From NCBI RefSeq assembly GCF_023534745.1, contig NZ_JAMHJQ010000010.1, positions 310,001 through 374,000 on the forward strand: a DNA stretch of 64,000 nt. The letters are read 5' to 3'. Position numbers and translations under genes: made by a program. This DNA is from Streptomyces sp. 35G-GA-8. GTDB lineage: Bacteria > Actinomycetota > Actinomycetes > Streptomycetales > Streptomycetaceae. Under the pieces are notes generated by a model. The model made no database searches. It had not been told where the DNA came from and saw only the letters and a program-made list of their open reading frames with translations. Positions 24,757 through 31,244 of this stretch are shown here, piece after piece. Numbering within the stretch: position 1 is the stretch's first letter; each line of letters opens with the position of its first letter.

Positions 24757-25332
24757 GTGTCCACTACCACTTCGCCCGCTCCGCAGACCGGGTCCCGGCC
24801 GGGGGGCCGCTCGGCCCGAGTCCGCGCGGCCGTCCACCGGGCCGTCAAAGAACTGATCGCCGACGAGGCCAACGAGCCAGTGACCATCCCCGTCATCGCC
24901 GCTCGCGCCGGCGTGCACGCCACCACGGTCTATCGTCGCTGGGGCACCGTCGCCGAACTGCTCGCCGACGTCATGACCAGCCGCTTCTCCGGCGACTTCG
25001 TCGTGCCCGACACCGGCAGTCTCCGTGGCGACCTGGAACGGTACGCGTACGACCTCGCCAAGGACCTCTGCGACCCGGACACCCTCGCCCTGGTACGCGC
25101 CACCATCGGCACAGGCGGAGAGCAAGGCGCCGCCGCATGCCGCGGAGAGCGACAGCGCCAGCTCGAAGCCATCCTCGAACGGGAGCAGGCCCGGGGCAAT
25201 CAGCCCCCGACCCTGGAGCGCACCACGGACGCCGTGCTCGCCCCCCTGTACTACCGGGCCGTCTTCACCAACGACCCCCTCACCCCCGAATGGACACACA
25301 CCCTCGTGTCACACCTGCTGCCGCCGGACTGA
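24757..25332 (+). CDS. TetR-family regulator
   Basis: A 191-residue regulator from GTG 24757. HTH at about residues 21-66: RVRAAVHRAVKELIADEANE, VTIPVIAARAGVHATTVYRR and WGTVAELLADVMTSRF. The C-terminal ligand domain (LERYAYDLAKDLCDPDTLAL, QLEAILEREQARG, LERTTDAVLAPLYYRAVFTN) fits the TetR_C_16-like group. It is divergent from an MFS gene with a perfect inverted repeat between, so it most likely represses that operon, which includes the alpha/beta-hydrolase. The exporter is now broken, leaving the hydrolase as the probable functional target. Confidence 0.9.
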   Translation: MSTTTSPAPQTGSRPGGRSARVRAAVHRAVKELIADEANEPVTIPVIAARAGVHATTVYRRWGTVAELLADVMTSRFSGDFVVPDTGSLRGDLERYAYDLAKDLCDPDTLALVRATIGTGGEQGAAACRGERQRQLEAILEREQARGNQPPTLERTTDAVLAPLYYRAVFTNDPLTPEWTHTLVSHLLPPD

Positions 25333-25339
25333 CAGGCGC

Positions 25340-26122
25340 TCACGGCCTCGCGTGTTTCGGCAAGGTGAGGATTTCGGCTCCGTCGCCGGTGATGGCGATC
25401 GTGTGCTCACTGTGTGCGGTGCGGCAGCCTGTCGCACTGCGGAGCGTCCACCCGTCGGCATCGGTGACGAGTGCGGCGGTGTCCGCCATGACCCACGGCT
25501 CCAGTGCCAGCAGCAGCCCGGGGCGCAGTTTGTATCCACGGCCGGGCCGCCCCGTGTTCGAGACATGCGGGTCCTGGTGCATCGTTGATCCGATGCCATG
25601 ACCGCCGAACTCGGTATTGATCGGGTACCCCGCCTCGCTGAGGACCGTGCCGATGGCATGCGAGATGTCGCCGACACGTGCCCCGGGCCCGGCAGCGGCG
25701 ATCCCCGCGGCCAGGGCGCGTTCGGTCGCACTGATCATCGCGACACTCTCCGGCGGCTCCGAGTCGCCCACGATGAAGCTGATGGCAGCGTCTGCGGCGA
25801 CTCCCCCTTGGGAGACGGCGAGGTCGAGTGTCAGCAGATCGCCGTCGGCAAGTGTGTAGTCGTACGGCCGTCCGTGGAGGACGGCGTCATTGACGGCCGT
25901 GCAGATGTAGTGGCCGAACGGGCCTCGTCCGAAGGACGGCTCGTAGTCGACGTAACAGGACAGCGCTCCCGCTTCGACGATCATGGCCTTGGCCCACCGG
26001 TCGATGTCCAGAAGGTTCGTGCCGATCACGCTACGACTCTTCAGGGTGTGCAGGATGTCAGCGACCAGGGCACCCGTGTCCTTCGCCCGGGTCAGCAGGG
26101 TGGCGTTGAGGATCTCGATCAT
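25340..26122 (-). CDS. Type I methionine aminopeptidase (stand-alone copy)
   Basis: A 260-residue protein with the pita-bread fold and all five metal ligands: Asp in LLTLDLAVSQGG, Asp in VAADAAISFIVGD, His in TEFGGHGIGSTMHQDPHV, Glu in LLLALEPWVM and Glu in RTAHSEHTIAITGDG. Substrate-pocket residues in YICTAVNDAVLHGRP are also normal. It lacks the N-terminal zinc-finger or SH3-binding extension. The enzyme removes initiator Met from nascent proteins. Streptomyces chromosomes carry several copies; the ribosomal-locus copy is the housekeeping one, so this is an extra paralogue. A palindromic operator lies 42 bp upstream, suggesting regulated expression. It is convergent with the TetR gene. Confidence 0.9.
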   Translation of the reverse strand: MIEILNATLLTRAKDTGALVADILHTLKSRSVIGTNLLDIDRWAKAMIVEAGALSCYVDYEPSFGRGPFGHYICTAVNDAVLHGRPYDYTLADGDLLTLDLAVSQGGVAADAAISFIVGDSEPPESVAMISATERALAAGIAAAGPGARVGDISHAIGTVLSEAGYPINTEFGGHGIGSTMHQDPHVSNTGRPGRGYKLRPGLLLALEPWVMADTAALVTDADGWTLRSATGCRTAHSEHTIAITGDGAEILTLPKHARP

Positions 26123-26148
26123 GCGGCGCTCTTCTCAGGGAACCAATA

Positions 26149-26177
26149 ACTATACCGGCCATACTATACCGGTATAG
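26149..26177. promoter_or_regulatory. CTATACCGGTATAG operator upstream of the aminopeptidase
   Basis: A perfect 14-bp palindrome at 26164-26177 is preceded by a half copy, ACTATACCGG, at 26149-26158, repeated in direct orientation 14 bp on. The array lies 27-55 bp upstream of the leftward methionine aminopeptidase start, so it probably overlaps that promoter. Its AT-rich core is unlike the surrounding DNA. The regulator is unknown and not adjacent. Confidence 0.7.
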
Positions 26178-26266
26178 GAATCGGGTCCGGTCCGCACCGG
26201 CTACGGCGCCCCGTTTCCGCCGGAAACACGGTGGAGTCCACCGATCTCGCTGGTTACTGTCATGGG

Positions 26267-26626
26267 ATGAGTACTCGCACTTTCCGTATCACGGTCCGCG
26301 GCGTCTTCGACGGACTCAGCACCGATCAGCGGGCCGAACTCCTCGCCCGCGCCGCGGAGCACGACGTCCTGCGCGCGGCCTTCACACCCGAGGGACACCT
26401 CAGTTACGACCTCGCGGCGCGATCCGCCTTCACCTTCCGTTTCCTCGATTCCGGGGAGGAAGAGGAGGACATCCTGGAGGCGTCCGAACGCGCCGAAGAG
26501 TCGGCGAAGGCATGGCTGGCCGAGCGCGGCTACGGCTACAAGAACCTCAGGTCCCAGGCCGAGGACCTCTCCCAGGCACCGCTGGGCAAGCGGCAGCGTC
26601 GCGCCGTGGCCCAGAAGAACGTCTGA
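26267..26626 (+). CDS. DUF6204-family protein
   Basis: A 119-residue small cytosolic protein that fits the actinomycete DUF6204 family: TFRITVRGVFDGLSTDQRAE, HLSYDLAARSAFTFRFLDSG, then a charged helix (EEEEDILEASERAEESAKAW) and YGYKNLRSQAEDLSQAPLGK at the end. No catalytic motif is known. I chose ATG 26267 rather than the upstream in-frame start at 26231. It sits alone between divergent regulatory regions. Function unknown. Confidence 0.8.
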   Translation: MSTRTFRITVRGVFDGLSTDQRAELLARAAEHDVLRAAFTPEGHLSYDLAARSAFTFRFLDSGEEEEDILEASERAEESAKAWLAERGYGYKNLRSQAEDLSQAPLGKRQRRAVAQKNV

Positions 26627-26734
26627 CCCTCCCCCTCGCGCTCGAAGTCGAGGCCCCGGCATCCCAGGCTCGGGCCAAGGACTCCATCCGGCCGGCAACC
26701 ACAACAAATCCTTGCGTACTCAAACACTGATAAG

Positions 26735-26748
26735 CTTGAGTACTCAAG
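26735..26748. promoter_or_regulatory. CTTGAGTACTCAAG operator overlapping the MarR ribosome binding site
   Basis: A perfect 14-bp palindrome whose end merges with AAGGAGG (26747-26753), the MarR gene's Shine-Dalgarno. A further half site, GTACTCAA, lies at 26716-26723. A repressor bound here would block transcription of the MarR-ABC transporter unit, which is the usual design for MarR autoregulation. Confidence 0.8.
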
Positions 26749-26757
26749 GAGGTAGCA

Positions 26758-27213
26758 ATGAGTGATGCGCTCGACGCGTCGTTGCGTCTCGTCCGGGCCC
26801 AGACAGCCCTGGTGAAGCGGTTCGACGCGAGCCTGGGAGGGCTGCACGGTGTGAGCCTGGCCGACTTCACGACGCTGCTGCGTCTGGGGCAGGCACCCGG
26901 TGGCCGGATGCGGCGGGTGGACCTGGCCGAGGCGCTGGGGCTGACAGCCTCCGGGGTGACCCGGGGGCTGGCACCGCTGGAGCGGATCGGGCTGGTGACA
27001 CGCGAGACGGACGCCCGTGACGGCCGGGTGGCCTACGCGGCACTGACCGACACCGGCCGGGCACGCCTGACGGACATGCTCGCCACGGCCGAGCAGGTCG
27101 CCGGCGAGATCTTCGCCGCGCCGCCGTGGAGCAAGGAGGACATCGGCCGGCTGTCCACCCTGCTGACCCACCTCGGCGGCACCGGTCTTCCCGGCCACAC
27201 CCCGGCCCCGTAA
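26758..27213 (+). CDS. MarR-family regulator
   Basis: A 151-residue winged-helix regulator: LRLVRAQTALVKRFDASLGG, LADFTTLLRLGQAPGGRMRR, VDLAEALGLTASGVTRGLAP (recognition region), LERIGLVTRETDARDGRVAY (wing, with the DxRxxR-type motif) and ALTDTGRARLTDMLATAEQV. AAGGAGG lies 4 bp before ATG. It is followed 57 bp later by an ABC ATPase gene and permease in the same direction, with a palindromic operator in front of all three. It therefore likely represses this exporter and itself, released by a small molecule such as a drug or the cell's own product. Confidence 0.9.
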   Translation: MSDALDASLRLVRAQTALVKRFDASLGGLHGVSLADFTTLLRLGQAPGGRMRRVDLAEALGLTASGVTRGLAPLERIGLVTRETDARDGRVAYAALTDTGRARLTDMLATAEQVAGEIFAAPPWSKEDIGRLSTLLTHLGGTGLPGHTPAP

Positions 27214-27270
27214 CCCACGCACACCCCCGACCCCCCGACGGACGACTCGTCCGCACCTCGGAGCACCCAC

Positions 27271-28281
27271 ATGAATCCAACCCCTGCCCCCGCGCCGCCG
27301 GTCGACCCGGCCTCCACCACGGCCCATGCCCCGTGGGCCATCAGGACGGTGGGTCTGCGCAAGGTCTATCCGCGCGCACAGAGCGGCCTTGTCGCCGTGG
27401 AAAGCCTGGACCTGACGGTCCACCAGGGCGAGTTCTTCGGCCTGCTCGGCACCAACGGCGCCGGCAAGTCCACCACCATCGGCATGCTCACCACCCTGGT
27501 CGCGCCCACCGCCGGCAAGGCGTGGGTCGCCGGGCGCGAGGTGAGTGCCGATCCGGTCGGCGTGAAGTCCCGCATCGGTGTGGTCTCCCAGGCCAACACC
27601 CTGGACCGCGCGCTCACCGTCGCGGACAACCTCGTCTTCCGGGGCCGCTATTTCGGTATGCCCGCCGCCGCTGCCCGGCGCCGCGCGCTCGAACTGCTGG
27701 AACGGTTCGGCCTCGCCGGCAAGGCCGACGCCAAAGCCCACCAACTCTCCGGCGGTCAGGCCCGTCGCGTCATGATCGGCCGGGCCCTGATGCACCTGCC
27801 GGAAGTGCTCTTCCTCGACGAACCCACCGCGGGCGTCGACCCGCAGGCACGCGACGACCTCTGGCAGACCATCGCGGGCCTGCACGAGACCGGCCAGACC
27901 GTGGTGCTGACCACCCATTACCTCGACGAGGCCGAGGCCCTGTGCCAGCGGCTGGCCGTCATCGACCACGGCAACCTGCTCACCTGCGACACCCCCGAGG
28001 CGATCAAGGCGTCCAGCGGAGCGCAGACGGTCATCACCGTCCGGTACGACGCCGACGCGACCCCGGCCGCCGACGCCTTCCACAGCATCCCCGGCGGCCC
28101 CCACGACCTGGCCGTCGAAGGCCCGACCGTACGGGTTCGCACCACGCGTCCCGACGGCGTCCTGGGCCACCTGTTGCGAGCCGGCAGCGCGGCCGGCCTC
28201 ACCGTCCGCGACGCCGCGACCACTCCCCCCAGCCTGCAGACCGCCTTCCTCACCCTGACCGGACGTGACTACACGCCATGA
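27271..28281 (+). CDS. Daunorubicin-resistance-type ABC exporter ATPase (DrrA-like)
   Basis: A 336-residue ATPase. Walker A GTNGAGKSTTIGML (near residue 60), Q-loop VSQANTLDRALTVADNL, signature HQLSGGQARRVMIGRALM, Walker B VLFLDEPTAGVDPQARDDLW and H-loop VVLTTHYLDEAEAL. The C-terminal extension (VEGPTVRVRTTRPDGVLGHL, LRAGSAAGLTVRDAATTPPS, LQTAFLTLTGRDY) is the DrrA-type tail with its closing LTGRDY-like box. ATP hydrolysis here powers export of hydrophobic compounds by the permease encoded next, with which it overlaps (ATGA). Controlled by the MarR gene upstream. Confidence 0.9.
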   Translation: MNPTPAPAPPVDPASTTAHAPWAIRTVGLRKVYPRAQSGLVAVESLDLTVHQGEFFGLLGTNGAGKSTTIGMLTTLVAPTAGKAWVAGREVSADPVGVKSRIGVVSQANTLDRALTVADNLVFRGRYFGMPAAAARRRALELLERFGLAGKADAKAHQLSGGQARRVMIGRALMHLPEVLFLDEPTAGVDPQARDDLWQTIAGLHETGQTVVLTTHYLDEAEALCQRLAVIDHGNLLTCDTPEAIKASSGAQTVITVRYDADATPAADAFHSIPGGPHDLAVEGPTVRVRTTRPDGVLGHLLRAGSAAGLTVRDAATTPPSLQTAFLTLTGRDYTP

Positions 28282-29117
28282 CCATCGCGAACTCCGTTGC
28301 CACCACCCCCCGACCGCTGTCCTCCCGCCGGGCCGCCTGGCACGCCTATCGCGCGCTGACCATGCGCGATCTCTACGTCCTGGGCCGCAATCTGCCCGTA
28401 CTGCTCCTCCAAGTCGGCCTCCAGCCGCTGCTGTTCACCTTCGCCTTCGCCTACGTGATGCCCAGCATCGGCAGCGGACTCGGCGGCGCGACCTCGTTCT
28501 CCACGATCCTGCTGCCCGGCCTGATCGCCAGCACCCTCACACTGCAGAGCATCATGTCCGTCACCGGTCCTCTGGCCGCCGAGCTCGGCCCCGGCCGTGA
28601 GATCACCGACCGTGCCCTGGCGCCGCTGCCCATCTGGGCCCTCGGGCTGCAGAAGATCACCTCGTCCGCGATCTTCGGCCTCGTCTCGACCCTCGTCGTC
28701 GTCCCGATCGTCCGGCTCGTCCACGCCCCCGGCAACGCGCCCAGGGTCCATATCGACAACTGGCCCCTGCTGGTTGTCACGTTGGTGCTCAGCGCGCTGC
28801 TCGCCGCCACGCTCGGGCTGCTGCTCGGCACCGCGGTCGACACCTCCGCCTTCGGGGCGCTGCTCGGTCTGCTGCTGGCCGCCGCCACCATGCTGGGCTG
28901 CGTCTACTACCCGTGGACCGCTCTGCACCCGATCCGCTGGGTCCAGGTCCTGACCCTCGCCAACCCGCTCGTCTACATGAGCGAGGGCCTGCGCGCCAAC
29001 CTCACACCGTCCACCGGTCACATGCCCACCTGGGCCTACCTCGGCGCACTCACCCTCGGCACCCCCGCTCTGGGCTGTCTCGCCGTGCGCCGCTTCGCTC
29101 GGCGGGTGCGGACCTGA
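28278..29117 (+). CDS. ABC-2 type exporter permease (DrrB-like)
   Basis: A 279-residue permease with six membrane helices: around LQVGLQPLLFTFAFAYVMP, TSFSTILLPGLIASTLTL, the ITSSAIFGLVSTLVVVPIV region, LLVVTLVLSALLAATLGLLL, FGALLGLLLAAATMLGCVYY and the C-terminal LGALTLGTPALGCLAV. The extended N-terminus (HAYRALTMRDLYVLGRNLP) and QVLTLANPLVYMSEGLRANL are typical of DrrB/NodJ-type ABC-2 permeases. It overlaps the ATPase gene by 4 bp and forms the transmembrane part of the same exporter. The likely cargo is a drug or polyketide; its PKS-proximal place is suggestive only. Confidence 0.9.
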   Translation: MTIANSVATTPRPLSSRRAAWHAYRALTMRDLYVLGRNLPVLLLQVGLQPLLFTFAFAYVMPSIGSGLGGATSFSTILLPGLIASTLTLQSIMSVTGPLAAELGPGREITDRALAPLPIWALGLQKITSSAIFGLVSTLVVVPIVRLVHAPGNAPRVHIDNWPLLVVTLVLSALLAATLGLLLGTAVDTSAFGALLGLLLAAATMLGCVYYPWTALHPIRWVQVLTLANPLVYMSEGLRANLTPSTGHMPTWAYLGALTLGTPALGCLAVRRFARRVRT

Positions 29118-29123
29118 CGCCCC

Positions 29124-29150
29124 GCCTCGTCGCACCCGCGGTGACGAGGC
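29124..29150 (+). terminator. Hairpin after the DrrAB-type operon
   Basis: GCCTCGTC and GACGAGGC pair (8 bp) around an 11-nt loop, 7 bp after the permease stop. Moderate strength. Confidence 0.55.
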
Positions 29151-29252
29151 TCCTCATCGGCAGCGCCGCCAGGGCATCGCCGGCGGGCCATTCCGTTCGG
29201 CACTGTCCTGACCGCCGCGGACTCGACCCGCCCGGTGGAGGCCCTTCGCACC

Positions 29253-29570
29253 TCAGGGCGCGGGGCGCCCGGTGGTGGTCGAGGAAGGCCCGGATGATTC
29301 GGCCGGTGCGTTCAGCAGCCGGTCCAGCTCGTGCCCCGCCTCGTCGTATCCGGCGTCGGAGATCCGTCGCAGCTCGCGCAGGTCGCCGGACGCGACCGCG
29401 CGTCGCGTGAGCAGGGACCCGGCGTGCATGGATCCCTCGTCCAGCAGTTCGCTCAGCTCATCGAGGTCGCCGCTCGCGTCGGCGAGGTCGGCCAGCCGGT
29501 CCAAAGCGGTCTCGGTGCCGTCATCGGCGAGCCCGCGCAGGGTCTCCCGATCGATACTCATGTTCTCCAT
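29253..29570 (-). CDS. Small helical-repeat hypothetical protein
   Basis: A 105-residue acidic protein from ATG 29570 (MENMSIDRETLRGLADDGTE). It contains a repeat of DRLADLADASGDLDELSELL and LLTRRAVASGDLRELRRISD, followed by AGHELDRLLNAPAE. Each unit is a short helix-turn-helix ending in SGDLxEL, so it resembles tiny Sel1- or ankyrin-like repeat proteins. The C-terminus is Ser/Thr/Pro-rich. It is divergent from the MerR gene with a shared operator between (29585-29605), so it is probably regulated by that MerR protein. Function unknown. Confidence 0.65.
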   Translation of the reverse strand: MENMSIDRETLRGLADDGTETALDRLADLADASGDLDELSELLDEGSMHAGSLLTRRAVASGDLRELRRISDAGYDEAGHELDRLLNAPAESSGPSSTTTGRPAP

Positions 29571-29584
29571 GGCGCCATGCTGCA

Positions 29585-29605
29585 ACCCTGCCCCAGGGGA
29601 AAGGT
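29585..29605. promoter_or_regulatory. MerR-type operator between divergent genes
   Basis: ACCCTGCCCCAGGGGAAAGGT is an imperfect palindrome centred on 29595 (ACC.T.CCCC, then GGGG.A.GGT). On the minus strand it follows TTGACC, a -35-like element, so it occupies the spacer where MerR proteins bind and distort the promoter. It lies between the small helical-repeat gene (29570) and the MerR gene (29638). Confidence 0.65.
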
Positions 29606-29637
29606 CAAGGGAACGATGGCCATGCGACGATGGCCAG

Positions 29638-30372
29638 GTGATCACCATCGGTCAGCTGGCCAGGTACATCGGAGTGTCGATCAAGACCATTCGCGTGTAC
29701 CACGACAAGGGGCTGCTCCCCGAGCCCGACCGCGACGCGTCCGGCTATCGGCAGTACGGCGCGCACGACGCCATCGATCTGATCAAGATCCGTACGCTCG
29801 CCGAAGCCGGTGTCCCGCTGGCCCGTATCCGGGACCTGAGAGCGGCGACGGACGAGGAGTTCCGGCAGGCGCTGCGTGAGATCGACGACGAGCTGACCGC
29901 CCGTATCCGTGGCCTGCGAGCGACGAAGGAGCGTCTGCGCCGGCTCGCCTCCGGGGAGTTGGCGCCGCCCCTGCCCACCGAGGTCGGTGCCTACCTGGAG
30001 GACCTGGCCCGCTGGGGATTCACGCCTCGATGGGTGGACCTGCAACGCGATTTGTGGATCCTCGTGTTCGCCACCCACCCGGACCGTGCGATCGCGCTGT
30101 TCCACGACCAGGCCGAGACCCTGGCCGACCCCGCCCTACGGCGGCTCTTCCTCGACTACGACCACGCGCACGACCTCGACGCCGACGATCCCCGCGTCGA
30201 CGACCTCGCCCGCCGGATCGCCGACGCGAATCGGGAGCGTTACGGACTCGACGAACCGCCCCAGTTGGATGCGGGATCCGAGATCCCCGCCCTCATCCAG
30301 GGCACGGTCAACGCCGCGTCCCCGGCGTGGCGGCGGCTCGACACACTCATCCGCACACAACTGGGCGTGTGA
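29638..30372 (+). CDS. MerR-family regulator with TipAS-like C-terminus
   Basis: A 244-residue regulator from GTG 29638 (VITIGQLARYIGVSIKTIRV). The HTH continues with YHDKGLLPEPDRDASGYRQY and DAIDLIKIRTLAEAGVPLAR, then a dimerisation helix (EEFRQALREIDDELTARIRG, LRATKERLRRLASGE). The C-terminal 150 residues are helical (LFHDQAETLADPALRRLFLD, DDLARRIADANRERYGLDEP), resembling the ligand-binding part of Streptomyces MerR proteins for drugs. The frame runs upstream to 29272, but that DNA encodes the divergent small gene. It likely controls itself and that gene through the palindrome at 29585. Confidence 0.85.
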   Translation: MITIGQLARYIGVSIKTIRVYHDKGLLPEPDRDASGYRQYGAHDAIDLIKIRTLAEAGVPLARIRDLRAATDEEFRQALREIDDELTARIRGLRATKERLRRLASGELAPPLPTEVGAYLEDLARWGFTPRWVDLQRDLWILVFATHPDRAIALFHDQAETLADPALRRLFLDYDHAHDLDADDPRVDDLARRIADANRERYGLDEPPQLDAGSEIPALIQGTVNAASPAWRRLDTLIRTQLGV

Positions 30373-30394
30373 CTCGGCGTATCCGGGAGAAACA

Positions 30395-30432
30395 GGGGCT
30401 GGACGACCTCTTTCCTCCAGTCGTCCAGCCCC
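30395..30432. terminator. Bidirectional hairpin terminator
   Basis: GGGGCTGGACGAC (30395-30407) and GTCGTCCAGCCCC (30420-30432) form a perfect 13-bp stem. It lies between the MerR stop (plus) and the thioesterase stop (minus), ending both. It marks the 3' edge of the PKS transcript. Confidence 0.85.
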
Positions 30433-30443
30433 GTCCCCAGCTT

Positions 30444-31202
30444 CTAGCGGACGGCCACGGCGCTGCGCAGTGCCTCGCGCACCACCCCGATCACCTCCAC
30501 CGCGCGCGGGCTGAGGTAGAAGTGGCCCCCGCGGAACACCTGGATGTGGAACGCGGCTGTCGTGTGGGCGCGCCACGCGTCGGCTTCCGCGGGCGTCGCC
30601 TTCGGGTCGTCATCGCCCACCAGGGCGGTGATCGGGCAGTCGACGGTCGCCTCCACGGGACCGTACGTCTCGATCGCCCGGTAGTCGCTGCGGATGGCGG
30701 GCAGCACCATCCGCAGCAGTTCCTCGTCACCGAGCACCTGGGCGTCGGTGCCGCTCAGGGCCTTCATCTCGGCCACGAGCCCGTCGTCGTCCCGCTGGTG
30801 GACGGTCTCCACGCGCCGTGTCGACGGTGCGCGCCTGCCGGAGGCGAACAGCATCGCGGGCGTCCGGCCACCGCTCGCCAGCCTGCGCGCGACCTCGAAC
30901 GCGACGACCGCGCCCATGCTGTGTCCGAAGAACACCACGGGCCGGTCGAACAGCGGCGCCACCACGGGCGCGATCCGGTCGGCCAGCACACCGATGTCGT
31001 CCACGCTCGGCTCGGTCCGCCTGTCCTGGCGGCCGGGATACTGGAGGGCCACCACGTCGCTGTCGCTCGCGAGCGCGGCCGAGACGGGGAAGTAGAAGCT
31101 CGCCGATCCGCCCGCGTGCGGGAAGCACACGAGCCGGACCGGGGAAGCCGGCGCGGGGTGGAACCGGCGGAGCCAGAGGTCGCTGCCATCGGCAACTGTC
31201 AT
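30444..31202 (-). CDS. Type II (editing) thioesterase of the PKS locus
   Basis: A 252-residue TEII. It shows the family start RFHPAPASPVRLVCFPHAGG (GG oxyanion), SASFYFPVSAALASDSDVVA and LQYPGRQDRR, the nucleophile elbow FFGHSMGAVVAFEVARRL (Ser95), ITALVGDDDPKATPAEADAW (Asp) and GGHFYLSPRAVEVIG (His). Such enzymes free PKS carrier proteins from stalled or decarboxylated acyl units and raise product yield. The gene starts 42 bp after the stop of the TE-bearing PKS gene and is probably in the same transcript. Length and all motifs are normal. Confidence 0.95.
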   Translation of the reverse strand: MTVADGSDLWLRRFHPAPASPVRLVCFPHAGGSASFYFPVSAALASDSDVVALQYPGRQDRRTEPSVDDIGVLADRIAPVVAPLFDRPVVFFGHSMGAVVAFEVARRLASGGRTPAMLFASGRRAPSTRRVETVHQRDDDGLVAEMKALSGTDAQVLGDEELLRMVLPAIRSDYRAIETYGPVEATVDCPITALVGDDDPKATPAEADAWRAHTTAAFHIQVFRGGHFYLSPRAVEVIGVVREALRSAVAVR

Positions 31203-31244
31203 GTCGATTCGTCCGTTCTGCTGTCGTTGTCGTGCTCAGGGGGT

